Shown here: positions 6,329 through 14,489 of the stretch, piece after piece | How the letters are laid out: every line of letters begins with the position of its first letter | Position numbering within the stretch: position 1 is the stretch's first letter | IMG/VR virus record: IMGVR_UViG_3300032294_003070 | Span: 1-45,951 of that record | From: a virus | Length of the DNA: 45,951 nt | Direction: 5' to 3' (one strand) | Program-made: the position numbers and the translations under genes | Notes under the pieces: model-generated | What the model saw: only the letters and a program-made list of their open reading frames with translations | Told to the model about the DNA's origin: nothing | Database searches by the model: none

Positions 6329-7177
6329 TTATGAAATTAATTTCAATTGTTTATTCTTATCAACAAAATGTTGAACTCTATCTTTAGCAACTTTACAGTA
6401 ATTTTCACTCAATTCTATTCCTATCCATCTTCGACCACTTATTTCCGCAGCACAGATGCTAGTTCCACTTCCAGTGAATGGGTCAAGAACTATATCGTTT
6501 CTATAAGTTAATATCTTTATTGCTTTCATTGGAATGTCCATCGAGAAAGTTGCTTTGGTCTGTTGTTTTGTGTCTGCGAAGTATTCCCACTGACCATAAA
6601 CTAAACTCATGAATTCTTTCTTATCTTCCTCTTGATACATCATTTTTTGTTTGATAGTACCATCTTCTTGTTCCAAATCAACTAAATCCCCTTTCCATTG
6701 TGGCTCTCCTTTAATTTTCTTTATGTGATTCTTTTTATATCCTAATATTACACATTCTTTTGGATTATAGATGTAAGGAGCTGACGGAGACATCCAAGAA
6801 CCCCACGCAGTAGTCTTACTTCTGTGTGGTGAATTCTCATCCAAGTCGACTAATCCAAAGAATTTGAACCCAAGGTTCTTCATAATTTGGTAGAACTCAG
6901 ACATAAACAATATCCTTCCACCTCTGTCTTGTACATTTACCTCGTAAGGAATATTAACCGCAATTCTTCCGTCGTCTTTAAGAATTCTGAATGACTCTGA
7001 TAACCAATCCTTTGTGAATTGCCAATAGTCCTCCATAGACTGTCTATCATTATGTGTATCATAATCAATTCCAACGTTGTATGGTGGTGAAGTAACTATA
7101 AGGTCTACTGAAGATTCAGGCAGATTTGCCATAACATCAACACAGTTACCATTTATTATTTTATTTGTCTCAATCAT
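6329..7177 (-). CDS. Site-specific DNA methyltransferase (N4-cytosine/N6-adenine, beta class)
   Basis: 282 aa. Catalytic motif IV is TSPPYN (residues 29-34), before the AdoMet-binding motif I DPFTGSGT (232-239): the order of the beta class. GRRWIGIEL after motif I is the usual AdoMet pocket. The target-recognition region between them contains WGSWMSPSAPYIYNPKE and a basic stretch. The enzyme would methylate an exocyclic amino group in a short DNA motif, probably to evade host restriction; no partner nuclease is present. Its ATG overlaps the upstream stop as TAATG, so it is the last gene of a coupled set with the nucleotidyltransferase, APS-kinase-like and DUF3310 genes. Confidence 0.92.
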   Translation of the reverse strand: MIETNKIINGNCVDVMANLPESSVDLIVTSPPYNVGIDYDTHNDRQSMEDYWQFTKDWLSESFRILKDDGRIAVNIPYEVNVQDRGGRILFMSEFYQIMKNLGFKFFGLVDLDENSPHRSKTTAWGSWMSPSAPYIYNPKECVILGYKKNHIKKIKGEPQWKGDLVDLEQEDGTIKQKMMYQEEDKKEFMSLVYGQWEYFADTKQQTKATFSMDIPMKAIKILTYRNDIVLDPFTGSGTSICAAEISGRRWIGIELSENYCKVAKDRVQHFVDKNKQLKLIS

Positions 7178-7578
7178 TATATTTTACCTTCTTGTTTTAA
7201 TTGTTCTCTAATTTTAGTTGCCGATATCTCACTTACTTCTGTTGGTGGTATATGTTCAATGATATCATAACCAACTCCTCTACCAAAGTTTACTGATTCG
7301 ATGTCAGGGATTTTGATAATTTCAACTCTTTTTTCACTAATTAAATCCAACAATTCAACAACTATATTTGAATGTACTTGTTCGGTAGTAAATGGGTTTT
7401 TCTCGTCAGGTTGAACATCTCTAATACAAATCAAAACATTTTTACCCTCATTAAGTCTTTGGTCAATCAACCATCTGTGACCTTTGTGCCAAGGTTGCCA
7501 TCTACCAATAAACATCGAATATTGTTTACCTGAACTATTCTTTAACTTAGGGTCTCCCTCAACGTGAATTTTTTGCAT
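7177..7578 (-). CDS. Small HxGH nucleotidyltransferase (NMNAT/cytidylyltransferase-like)
   Basis: 133 aa. The GRWQPWHKGH segment (residues 25-34) carries HxGH (H31, H34), and ISATKIRE (118-125) matches the ISxTxxR motif of the nucleotidyltransferase superfamily that includes NMN adenylyltransferase and phosphopantetheine adenylyltransferase. The reaction is transfer of NMP from NTP to a phosphate or acid substrate. The gene overlaps the APS-kinase-like gene by 20 nt, which suggests that the two act together. ATP sulfurylase belongs to the same superfamily and feeds APS kinase in cells, but this protein is far shorter and its substrate cannot be named. NMNAT is an equal alternative. Confidence 0.8.
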   Translation of the reverse strand: MQKIHVEGDPKLKNSSGKQYSMFIGRWQPWHKGHRWLIDQRLNEGKNVLICIRDVQPDEKNPFTTEQVHSNIVVELLDLISEKRVEIIKIPDIESVNFGRGVGYDIIEHIPPTEVSEISATKIREQLKQEGKI

Positions 7579-8002
7579 AATCTAAAATTTTTTTTACTGA
7601 CTCTTCAACACTATCATTAGTTGTATCAATGTCTAAATAATTTTCAGTCGGGTGTCCATATTCCTTCACAAAGAAATCTTCTCTTCCTCTTGGTTCGGAG
7701 GTGTGAACATAGACTTCAATTAGGTTATCCCCTATCTTTTCTTTGAACTTGTCTCTTTGGTCTTTATATGGGGAAACCAAAGACACCAAAACGTCTTTAC
7801 CTTTATTGGTAAGGTATTCAGCAATTTGTTGTGCGAGTTGAATGTTTTTTCTACGACCTTGTTCAGAATAATCTTTATTATCGAACAAGTCTCTCAAATC
7901 GTCACCATCAATATGAAAAATTCTATTATCTTTGAGGTTCAGAATTTCTTTACAAATTGTTGTTTTACCTGAACCAGGTTGTCCTGTAAGCCAAATAATC
8001 AT
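7559..8002 (-). CDS. Adenylylsulfate-kinase-like P-loop kinase
   Basis: 147 aa. The Walker A motif is GQPGSGKTT (residues 7-15) and IDGDDLR (30-36) is the hallmark of APS kinase. Further matches are GRRKNIQLAQ, the VSPYKDQR segment near residue 77, and a late REDFFVKEYG resembling R-x-x-K-G-x-Y. APS kinase makes PAPS by phosphorylating the 3'-OH of adenylylsulfate. In a phage the substrate could be APS or another adenylylated compound. The length is shorter than the usual cellular ~200 aa. The gene is coupled by ATGA to the DUF3310 gene upstream and overlaps the nucleotidyltransferase gene downstream. Confidence 0.85.
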   Translation of the reverse strand: MIIWLTGQPGSGKTTICKEILNLKDNRIFHIDGDDLRDLFDNKDYSEQGRRKNIQLAQQIAEYLTNKGKDVLVSLVSPYKDQRDKFKEKIGDNLIEVYVHTSEPRGREDFFVKEYGHPTENYLDIDTTNDSVEESVKKILDYAKNSR

Positions 8003-8277
8003 TTTTCTAAATTTTTGATTTTTCTATCTAAATAGAATGCCGCTTTTTTGAGGTCTTCCAATTCCTTGGCAACATCTTTTTTCCCCGCCCTTGCAACATA
8101 CTTTACAACATTGAAAAGGTATGCATCGAAATCTAATCCCCAAGCCTCACAGACTTTAATTACCTCATACGGATTATCCGCACCACCATAGTGAGCGGGT
8201 CCATTTACCATTTCTTTACTCATTTTTTCCCCATTTTTTTTCCATGTATTCGATGTATAGGTGAGTTTTGTTTCCAT
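7999..8277 (-). CDS. DUF3310 family protein
   Basis: 92 aa from METK. The DUF3310 core is clear: VNGPAHYG, then YEVIKVCEAWGLDF, then LFNVVKYVARAGKK and EDLKKAAFYLDRKI. Phage members are common and sometimes called nucleotide-kinase-like; their molecular role is unknown. A second possible start, MSKEM at 8223, would give 74 aa with only a short lead into the domain and is preceded by an A-rich leader; either start is plausible. It opens the operon that continues into the APS-kinase-like, nucleotidyltransferase and methyltransferase genes. Confidence 0.85.
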   Translation of the reverse strand: METKLTYTSNTWKKNGEKMSKEMVNGPAHYGGADNPYEVIKVCEAWGLDFDAYLFNVVKYVARAGKKDVAKELEDLKKAAFYLDRKIKNLEK

Positions 8278-8336
8278 TATATAACATCCAAACAAAATAA
8301 TAGTCAAACCACCAATCTAATTTATTCAATATTTTA

Positions 8337-8453
8337 CTAATCAACTTCTTCATAATCATCTTCGAGTTTATTGATTTGATTTATCATATCAACTGTACCG
8401 TATACCACAAAGATTGTTAAGAGTAAAATTACGAAAGGTACAATTAATTCCAT
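8337..8453 (-). CDS. Small single-span membrane protein (38 aa)
   Basis: 38 aa beginning MELIVPFVILLLTIFVVYGTV. One strong hydrophobic helix covers residues 3-20 and an acidic tail (KLEDDYEEVD) follows. It fits neatly between the DUF3310 gene and the next coding gene, 5 nt after the latter's stop. Function unknown; a membrane-anchored regulator or lysis accessory cannot be told apart from sequence. Confidence 0.6.
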   Translation of the reverse strand: MELIVPFVILLLTIFVVYGTVDMINQINKLEDDYEEVD

Positions 8454-8458
8454 TTTAT

Positions 8459-8707
8459 TTATTTTTTGGTTTTTTCAGGTTTACTACCTTTCTTGTAAGG
8501 TTTTCTTTCAACTTCTTCTGTTGATTGCTCTGACGCCTGTTCGTTTTTTTGTTCTGAAACTTTTTTACCTCTTGACAATTTCCATTCTGTTTTGGAAACA
8601 TATGCCCAAGATGAACCCACCATATTATAGGCAGTTTTTTCATCTACTCTTTTGATGTCACCTACTTGTACATCTTTTCCTGGTCTTAACGCTTTAATAC
8701 ACTTCAT
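8459..8707 (-). CDS. Hypothetical protein with charged tail (82 aa)
   Basis: 82 aa, not recognised. The first half is compact (ALRPGKDVQVGDIKRVDEKTAYNM) with a YNMVGSSWAYVSKTEWK segment, and may be a small beta domain. The second half is a Glu/Lys/Ser-rich disordered tail (EQKNEQASEQSTEEVERK). The start lies 14 nt inside the upstream gene, so the two are coupled. Large phages often carry short proteins opening in this way ('MKCIKALRPGKDVQVGD'-like), of unknown role. Confidence 0.65.
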   Translation of the reverse strand: MKCIKALRPGKDVQVGDIKRVDEKTAYNMVGSSWAYVSKTEWKLSRGKKVSEQKNEQASEQSTEEVERKPYKKGSKPEKTKK

Positions 8708-8915
8708 TGGTTTTTTCCTCCATGTTTTGTTTTTGATTAATTATTATAAGAATTTCATCGTCGGATTTACCTTGACAGAATAGGTCAAAAATTAGTGAAC
8801 TCGTTTCATCTTCAAAGACTAACGAATCACTTTTACCATAGTAATCTTTTAATTTACCTTCTGTAAGTGCTTTGATACATCTATCAAGTACGACCCATCG
8901 TTGATTAAATCCCAT
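8694..8915 (-). CDS. Hypothetical protein from a leaderless promoter (73 aa)
   Basis: 73 aa, not recognised. It is a small mixed-charge helical protein with a single cysteine-containing hydrophobic stretch (SSLIFDLFCQGKSDDEILIIIN). Its start is set by the promoter: TATATTTG ends 4 nt before the ATG and TTTG lies 20 nt further upstream, so the transcript should begin at the A of the ATG. Its end overlaps the 82-aa gene by 14 nt. The clean promoter suggests early, independent control. Confidence 0.7.
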   Translation of the reverse strand: MGFNQRWVVLDRCIKALTEGKLKDYYGKSDSLVFEDETSSLIFDLFCQGKSDDEILIIINQKQNMEEKTNEVY

Positions 8916-8919
8916 GTTA

Positions 8920-8951
8920 CAAATATAGGCAAATTATTCTTCAGAATCAAA
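8920..8951 (-). promoter_or_regulatory. Leaderless Bacteroidota-type promoter
   Basis: Minus strand TTTG (8951-8948), 20 nt, TATATTTG (8927-8920), then 4 nt to the ATG at 8915. The -33 element lies inside the 3' end of the preceding gene. Confidence 0.7.
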
Positions 8952-9713
8952 GTTATTTATCTTTTCATAGTTAACTATCTGAAAAACATACGCCATAATT
9001 TTACGTTTCATTATTGGAATCAACGTTTCTTCCATTGGGAATGGTTGGGAACATTTGGCTTCGAATATTGGAAATTCTTTATATCCTTCTACATCATTCC
9101 ATGATGAAAATGTCTCAATAATATGATGGAGTGTTAGTTCACTTGGAGCTCCTTCATAGATTAATTTGATGTAGGTTTTATTGTTGTGTTTGTCTGTTTT
9201 GGGTTTTTTAATTTGATACTCCCAAACTAAAACTTTGTTATCTTCCTTCTTATAGAAAAAAACATACCCAAGTCCTCCACTCAAATTTTTTTTATTCTTT
9301 TTGATTGAAATATCTAAATTATCGTAAGCCATATTCCAAATTGATTTGGCTGTGTTGAAAGCATCAAACAATTTATTTCCTGAATATTGGATTGTTTTAT
9401 CCAATTCAAGTTCTTCTGTTTTCGATAATTCTCTTGGTTTTTTTGCAACAAGTTCTTTAACTAATATTTCATCATCACAAGATTCAAATTTTTTATTAGT
9501 AAGAAGTAATGTATTTTCTTTGACTAAAGATTGAATATTTGCTAAATGTAGCGATAACTCAACAAAATCTGGATATATTTCAAGATTGCTAAATCCTTTC
9601 TCACATTTTTGCAGGTAGTCCAATAAGGTGTACTTATTGTATTCAAAGTCTATAGGTTCTTTCAACATCCACTCTGGACTTAATTTGAACGTCGTCTTTT
9701 TCTTTCTTCCCAT
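8934..9713 (-). CDS. Hypothetical protein (259 aa)
   Basis: 259 aa, not recognised. The N-terminus is basic (GRKKKTTFKLSPEWMLKEP), which could contact nucleic acid. The middle is helical with long Leu/Glu/Lys segments; near residues 150-185 there are alternating strands (LGYVFFYKKEDNKVLVWEYQIKKP). No signal peptide, membrane span or catalytic motif is evident. It stands between the WCTA protein and a leaderless gene whose promoter occupies its last codons. Confidence 0.7.
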   Translation of the reverse strand: MGRKKKTTFKLSPEWMLKEPIDFEYNKYTLLDYLQKCEKGFSNLEIYPDFVELSLHLANIQSLVKENTLLLTNKKFESCDDEILVKELVAKKPRELSKTEELELDKTIQYSGNKLFDAFNTAKSIWNMAYDNLDISIKKNKKNLSGGLGYVFFYKKEDNKVLVWEYQIKKPKTDKHNNKTYIKLIYEGAPSELTLHHIIETFSSWNDVEGYKEFPIFEAKCSQPFPMEETLIPIMKRKIMAYVFQIVNYEKINNFDSEE

Positions 9714-9740
9714 AGAATAATTATAACCTTCGTTAATTAG

Positions 9741-11501
9741 TTAATCAATTCTCATCACATAAAATAATTCATCTTGGACGTATATCTCATCAGCATTACC
9801 ATCGTAAGTACTCATACTATGTCCATATCCGTCCGCTTGAATTACGGCGGTGATAAAATCATCCTTATCAACATATTCAGACCATTCAAGTCCGAATTCA
9901 TTCATGAACCACTCAGGGTCACTCCTTACGTCGCTAACTAAGTCCTCAATTTTTTCACTTATCATATCCTCAGGGAATTCACCTTCAGGTGAAGATTCAA
10001 TGTCTTGAATCTCATCTTCGTATTCCATAATAATATCTGTTAACTCCTCTATCTTCTCATCTAACACTTCATCATTTTCATCATCATATTGGTCTTCTAA
10101 ATTTGAAATCAACTGTTTCGTTTGAGATATTCTCATCTTAATAATTCCGATTTGTTCCAATTGCGCATCCGAAAGTTGTCTCTCACTATCATCAAAATAA
10201 ACATCAGGATTATTTCTAACATCATCATCGTAAGTTTCTTCAGCATAACTAGCAACGGCTTCTACGTCTATATGTTCTCTTGCAAATCCTGCATTGAATC
10301 CTTCATATCCAATATCATCAATCAAATTTTCTATAGATTCGTAACTACTACTTTCCATTTCACTTTCAGTACCAACAGCATATGAATTACCCTCCACCTC
10401 ACTATCTATAACCTCAAATAATGTTGTGTCATAATGTGTACCTGTTGGTACGATATTGTAGACATCAATTTTACCATCTTTAATTTCCTCAATCTCGTCT
10501 TCTAAATTACTTATCTCATCCAATAAATCTGTTCTTGCGTCTCCACTGTTGTCATATTCAGCTTGAAGTTCATCTATTTGATTTTGTAATCTTAGGATTT
10601 CATTTCTGTCCTCATTTGTAATAATTGAGGCGTCTCCATTTTCAATCAAATATTTTAATAATGCATGTGCCTTGAGTCCATCCTCAGGACAATCAGGACC
10701 TAATTCCCATTCACCCTCTATTCTTCTTTCTTGAGCTTCTTCCCTTCTCTCATTAAGGATTCTTTGTTGTCTCAATCTTTCCAATCTTTCTCTTTCTTTC
10801 TTTGCAGATTCTTTATCTCTCCAAATTTTCAATTGTTCTTGATATTCTGACTCCATGTATGTATCGATAGCAACTAATAATTTGTCAAACAATTCGGTAC
10901 CATTAATCCAACGAGACCCTTTAAGAGTTTCATCAACCGCATCGTAAAACGTCATACCACCATCGAATTTTTTTAGTAAAGCCACTTTATATAGTGGGTC
11001 GTTAGTTGGTAAAGTTTTATCCAAGATGTAAAATAATTTACCATCTTGATTGTATTGCTTAAATTGGTAATCCGAATCGGCAGCAGTACACCATTTAGTA
11101 CCTTTACCATAATAACATGAAGATTCGTGAGTAAGTGGATTCACAATAAAGAATCTATCGTCTTCGTAAACCACATTTCCACCCTCGACTTTTCTGAAAT
11201 TTCGTCTTATTCTTTCATCATAATCCTTTATGGATTCCGCTAGTTCACCTAAACTCACATAATCATTCAAATCGGTTTTTGGGAGATTACTCGATATTTT
11301 TTCAAACCTATCCAATGTAGATTTAAGAGATGGGAAATTTTCGTTGAAATTTATACTATCGAAGTTTTTTCCAACCCAACTTAAAAACTTTTGAGGAATA
11401 GAATCAATAATCCTATCCAATTGTTCCGAAGAATATTTTTTACCAAATTTATTCTTGAAGTCTTCTACCCTACTCTCTAATATAATTTCTGAAAATTTCA
11501 T
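9741..11501 (-). CDS. 'WCTA'-domain protein with head-targeting-like N-terminus
   Basis: 586 aa. The N-terminus MKFSEIILES closely resembles T4 head-targeting peptides of internal proteins (MKTYQEFI(A/T)E-like) and ends in I-L-E, a T4-type prohead protease site. Residues 85-190 form a domain with CYYGKGTKWCTAA (129-141) and a later KLFYILDK strand; the same domain, with RWCTS, is in the protein at 25063-26385. Residues 215-260 are a charged coiled coil (KESAKKERERLERLRQQR). The C-terminal half is very acidic with Asp/Glu-rich helices. I infer a protein packaged in the capsid and perhaps injected. The catalytic role of the Trp-Cys-Thr domain is unknown to me. Confidence 0.7.
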   Translation of the reverse strand: MKFSEIILESRVEDFKNKFGKKYSSEQLDRIIDSIPQKFLSWVGKNFDSINFNENFPSLKSTLDRFEKISSNLPKTDLNDYVSLGELAESIKDYDERIRRNFRKVEGGNVVYEDDRFFIVNPLTHESSCYYGKGTKWCTAADSDYQFKQYNQDGKLFYILDKTLPTNDPLYKVALLKKFDGGMTFYDAVDETLKGSRWINGTELFDKLLVAIDTYMESEYQEQLKIWRDKESAKKERERLERLRQQRILNERREEAQERRIEGEWELGPDCPEDGLKAHALLKYLIENGDASIITNEDRNEILRLQNQIDELQAEYDNSGDARTDLLDEISNLEDEIEEIKDGKIDVYNIVPTGTHYDTTLFEVIDSEVEGNSYAVGTESEMESSSYESIENLIDDIGYEGFNAGFAREHIDVEAVASYAEETYDDDVRNNPDVYFDDSERQLSDAQLEQIGIIKMRISQTKQLISNLEDQYDDENDEVLDEKIEELTDIIMEYEDEIQDIESSPEGEFPEDMISEKIEDLVSDVRSDPEWFMNEFGLEWSEYVDKDDFITAVIQADGYGHSMSTYDGNADEIYVQDELFYVMRID

Positions 11502-11513
11502 TCAACTTTTATT

Positions 11514-11523
11514 TAATAAATAT
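11514..11523 (-). promoter_or_regulatory. RTATTTATWW box before the WCTA gene
   Basis: Minus strand ATATTTATTA, 12 nt before the ATG at 11501. Confidence 0.4.
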
Positions 11524-11552
11524 CTTTTGTATTGTATAATTGGATTACAAAC

Positions 11553-11562
11553 ATATTTATTA
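11553..11562 (+). promoter_or_regulatory. RTATTTATWW box in the divergent spacer
   Basis: Plus strand ATATTTATTA, 27 nt before the ATG at 11590. It forms a divergent pair with the box at 11514-11523. Confidence 0.35.
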
Positions 11563-11589
11563 TAATAAACAAAACAAAATTTAATAATC

Positions 11590-11775
11590 ATGGGATGCGG
11601 ATGTAAAAATAACGGAAATCAAAATCCACCTCAGCCACAAACACCTCAGCAAGTACAACAAGTGCAACAAGCTAAACAACAACAAAATGAAAGTATTAAA
11701 TCTGCAATCAAGAAAACTGTGGAAAAATACTACAACGTTAACAAGACAAACACGAACGGTTGGGTGAAAGGTTAG
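11590..11775 (+). CDS. Small Cys- and Gln-rich protein (61 aa)
   Basis: 61 aa. It begins MGCGCKNNGN and continues with a Pro/Gln tract (PQPQTPQQVQQVQQAKQQQ), then a helix ending in YYNVNKTN. The N-terminal C-x-C could bind metal or be acylated, but there is no signal peptide. Such short 'MGCGCK' proteins occur in several large phages; the role is unknown. It has its own terminator (11798-11825), so it is a single-gene unit on the plus strand, divergent from the WCTA gene. Confidence 0.65.
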   Translation: MGCGCKNNGNQNPPQPQTPQQVQQVQQAKQQQNESIKSAIKKTVEKYYNVNKTNTNGWVKG

Positions 11776-11797
11776 TAATTTATCTAAAAACTATTTG

Positions 11798-11825
11798 AGG
11801 GGCAATGAAAATTGTCCCTTTTTTT
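11798..11825 (+). terminator. Intrinsic terminator abutting the next promoter box
   Basis: AGGGGCAAT (11798-11806), loop GAAA, ATTGTCCCT (11811-11819), followed by T7. The GTATTTATAT box of the next gene starts at 11826, directly after the T run. Confidence 0.8.
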
Positions 11826-11835
11826 GTATTTATAT
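11826..11835 (+). promoter_or_regulatory. RTATTTATWW box, 3 nt before ATG
   Basis: GTATTTATAT immediately behind a T-tract terminator and 3 nt before the ATG at 11839. Confidence 0.4.
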
Positions 11836-11838
11836 GTG

Positions 11839-12837
11839 ATGGACATTGATGATATCATAGAAAAGTTTAATAATAACGATTTAGACGTTGAAAGGTATTT
11901 CAACGACTATGAAACTTTTTTCAATATGTTGAAGAAAAGAGGTCGTATGGGCGAAATAGACCCAAACAACGCCGTTGATGGTGGAGATTGGCAAAATGAA
12001 TATCTTTTATGGTTATATGACAACGATAAAAAAAATTATTATAAATGGATTCAGACTTTATTGAATGACGTAGTAATTGAGAATGAAAAGGCATATTTGG
12101 AACTTAGTGATAGAGGTGATTTAGCAAGATTGTTTTGTAAAAACGACAGAAATGGATTATCAAGAGATACCATCGAAGAAATATTGAATGGGGAATCTAG
12201 CTGGGAACCGTTTTGGAACACGACAGAAGACTTGTATAGAGACGTTATTGAAGAGTTAACACCTGAAAACGATAAAAGATTATGTGAATACATTGTAGAT
12301 ACATTAAAAGGTCAACAAATTCCTGCTGAAACTGAAGAACTCGAACTCATTGCAACAGAACAGGGTCATCCTGAGTATGTTGATGTTAATTCGGAAAATG
12401 TTAAGAGAATTGTGGATGATGAAGAAAGTATGAATGAATTACTTGATGGTCCATTGGAGCACCTGAAAAGTGAATTATACTCAATCCATAGTTCATCATA
12501 TAACTCAGCCTATGAGGATGATATTTATCGTTCAATATGGTACGAATTACAAGATTATGTCATAGGTCCAGGTGAATGGATAACAAAACCCCACCCGTAT
12601 AAAAAGAATACTGAAATTCAATATACTAAGATACCTTTGACAGCATTTGAGGCAGACATCAATAACTATCTACATAATAATAAAGGTTATGGTAATACAG
12701 GGACTTTAGAATACCACGGTAGTTTTATATCCATCATGGCAGAAGATAGAGATTGTTTATCTGTACATGCACCTGATTATCCAGATTCCCGTACGGTAGA
12801 TAAGAACATAAATGAGTATTTCAAGGAATACATTTAG
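11839..12837 (+). CDS. Hypothetical acidic protein (332 aa)
   Basis: 332 aa starting MDIDDIIEKF, not recognised. It is strongly acidic, with aromatic-rich helices (YLLWLYDNDKKNYYKWIQ near residues 55-72) and a C-terminal region with beta character (GNTGTLEYHGSFISIM). I chose MDIDD because the upstream in-frame codons lie in the T run of a terminator. Its TAG overlaps the next gene's GTG by one base, so it is coupled to the two metallopeptidase-like genes. Its acidity and place suggest that it may partner with them; this is inference. Confidence 0.7.
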   Translation: MDIDDIIEKFNNNDLDVERYFNDYETFFNMLKKRGRMGEIDPNNAVDGGDWQNEYLLWLYDNDKKNYYKWIQTLLNDVVIENEKAYLELSDRGDLARLFCKNDRNGLSRDTIEEILNGESSWEPFWNTTEDLYRDVIEELTPENDKRLCEYIVDTLKGQQIPAETEELELIATEQGHPEYVDVNSENVKRIVDDEESMNELLDGPLEHLKSELYSIHSSSYNSAYEDDIYRSIWYELQDYVIGPGEWITKPHPYKKNTEIQYTKIPLTAFEADINNYLHNNKGYGNTGTLEYHGSFISIMAEDRDCLSVHAPDYPDSRTVDKNINEYFKEYI

Positions 12838-13628
12838 TGAATATTGTAAATAACATATTAAAAGTTCTCGAAGAACAAAGAGGTTTCACTCCACGAAAGA
12901 CCCCGCCAACAAACATTAAGAATATTTTATCTCAAATAGAATTATTCGAAATGTATCCGAAAATTTATGCTCTCGTAATCAAAGATGATAAATTAAGAGC
13001 AAGAGTATTCATGAGATACCAAGAATTCTATGAATCAGATTCAGATTCATTCAGAGGTAAGGGTTTCAAATGGTATGATTATGTAAAGTTTTATAAAGAA
13101 AAAACAAAGAAAGATTATTTTTCATACCATGAAGATTGGGCGGGATATAATATTCCTTGTACATCAATAGAATCATGTATAACCAAGATACCTGACTTAA
13201 ACTTTTACGATTTAATAATGTTCAGTGTTGTCGAGACGTTAAGGAGTATTGTTGGGAACGATAATTACTATCTAATTGGTATTGACCAATCGACTGGAGA
13301 TGACCCATCTTTAATATTTCATGAAGTAGCACACGGATTATGGTTTGTGAATCCAGTTTATAGAACCAAACAATCGAAAAACATCGAAAGAATGGACCCA
13401 CGTGTTAGAAATGCGGTTGCTAAAAAAATAACTGGTATGGGATATGGTGAAAACGTGGTGGATGATGAAATTCAAGCCTATTTATCTACAGGGATTGGTG
13501 ATAACATGACAAGAATCAAAGACATCAAAAAAGCTCAGATACCATTCAAGGAAACTTTTGATTCTTATGCAGGTAAAATTAAACCAAGAAAACTCCCAAT
13601 AGATTGGAGAACAGATTTAGATAGATGA
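12837..13628 (+). CDS. HExxH metallopeptidase-like protein, possible virion cargo
   Basis: 263 aa, GTG start. The motif HEVAH (residues 162-166) is a zinc-peptidase HExxH, and DDEIQAY (209-215) offers E211 as a plausible third ligand, as in gluzincins. The first 14 residues, NIVNNILKVLEEQ, end in L-E-E-Q, resembling the cleavable head-targeting peptides seen in its neighbours. The remainder has no signal peptide or membrane span. It sits between an acidic protein and a second HExxH protein, with 1- and 4-nt overlaps. Possible roles are capsid maturation, or cleavage of a host protein after injection; the target is unknown. Confidence 0.7.
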   Translation: MNIVNNILKVLEEQRGFTPRKTPPTNIKNILSQIELFEMYPKIYALVIKDDKLRARVFMRYQEFYESDSDSFRGKGFKWYDYVKFYKEKTKKDYFSYHEDWAGYNIPCTSIESCITKIPDLNFYDLIMFSVVETLRSIVGNDNYYLIGIDQSTGDDPSLIFHEVAHGLWFVNPVYRTKQSKNIERMDPRVRNAVAKKITGMGYGENVVDDEIQAYLSTGIGDNMTRIKDIKKAQIPFKETFDSYAGKIKPRKLPIDWRTDLDR

Positions 13629-14476
13629 TTAAATTTATAAACATATTGACTTCGGTTATTTCTGAACAAAAAAGATATCAGTTCTCTCCTGAAACACAGG
13701 AAAGATTGAAATCAGTTGTTGACAAATTATGGAATGATAGGAATAAGAAATACGTGAAGAAAACTAGAGTTGACTTCTTCCCTTTCAAGCTTGCAGATGG
13801 TACCGATGGTTTAGTCAAAGTTATTGTTAATCCGAGACTTCCTTATATTGGATTCATGGGAACTAACCCAAAAAAGTCTTTAGACCCCGCAGATATTTTC
13901 ATTGAAGTTAATCCGAAACATTATCAGTCAAAGAAAAATTTATACCTTACAATATATCACGAGATGATTCACGCATCTGACCCAACTCAAAGTCACGAAT
14001 GGAAGCCAAGTTATGAAGTAACTTACAATCCCAAAAAGGACGAAGAGTATTGGGGACATCCAATAGAGTTCTTTGCAATTACAAATGAGTTTCTTGAGGG
14101 TTTGGTGAATGAGTACACAAGAAGAGTTAACAGGACAAAAAACCCCGAAAATAAGTCCTTATTGTTGAAATCATTCAACAATATATTAGATTATTTTTCA
14201 AAAGGTGAAAAATTGAGTAAATTATCACAAGATGTTCTTTATAGAATAAATGACGAATATGTTAATAGTGATAAAATCTCAAACATGTTAGCAGATATTT
14301 CAACAGATTATCCAAATGTTTCTGAACTAATCCCTAATAAAGAAGAAATACCTTACTATCTACACTACATACTACTCATTAAAAAATATAACCCTGATAT
14401 TTGGAAAAGGTTTTTGACTATGTTATTTAAGACAAAAAATGAAATTGAAAATATTATAAATAAAAAAAGGGGTTAA
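13625..14476 (+). CDS. Second HExxH metallopeptidase-like protein
   Basis: 283 aa. HEMIHASD gives H112-E113-H116, and HPIEFFA places E148 as a likely third zinc ligand; [10 protein letters not shown] recalls the E-x-x-A of other phage zinc peptidases. The N-terminal 14 residues ([14 protein letters not shown]) end in I-S-E-Q, again like a T4-type processing site. It is coupled to the preceding metallopeptidase-like gene by a 4-nt overlap, but the two share little beyond motif and N-terminus, so they probably have different targets. The stop lies inside a bidirectional terminator shared with the first collagen-like fibre. Confidence 0.72.
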   Translation: MIKFINILTSVISEQKRYQFSPETQERLKSVVDKLWNDRNKKYVKKTRVDFFPFKLADGTDGLVKVIVNPRLPYIGFMGTNPKKSLDPADIFIEVNPKHYQSKKNLYLTIYHEMIHASDPTQSHEWKPSYEVTYNPKKDEEYWGHPIEFFAITNEFLEGLVNEYTRRVNRTKNPENKSLLLKSFNNILDYFSKGEKLSKLSQDVLYRINDEYVNSDKISNMLADISTDYPNVSELIPNKEEIPYYLHYILLIKKYNPDIWKRFLTMLFKTKNEIENIINKKRG

Positions 14477-14489
14477 ATTAACCCCTTTT
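14465..14489. terminator. Bidirectional intrinsic terminator
   Basis: AAAAGGGGTTA (14465-14475), 3-nt loop, TAACCCCTTTT (14479-14489). It holds the stop codons of both convergent genes and gives T runs on both strands. Confidence 0.85.

Noticed and set aside
8277-8310. Sigma-70-like TTGACT ... TATAAT before the DUF3310 gene
   Set aside because: The spacer is 20 nt, too long for that class, and the box does not match TANNTTTG.
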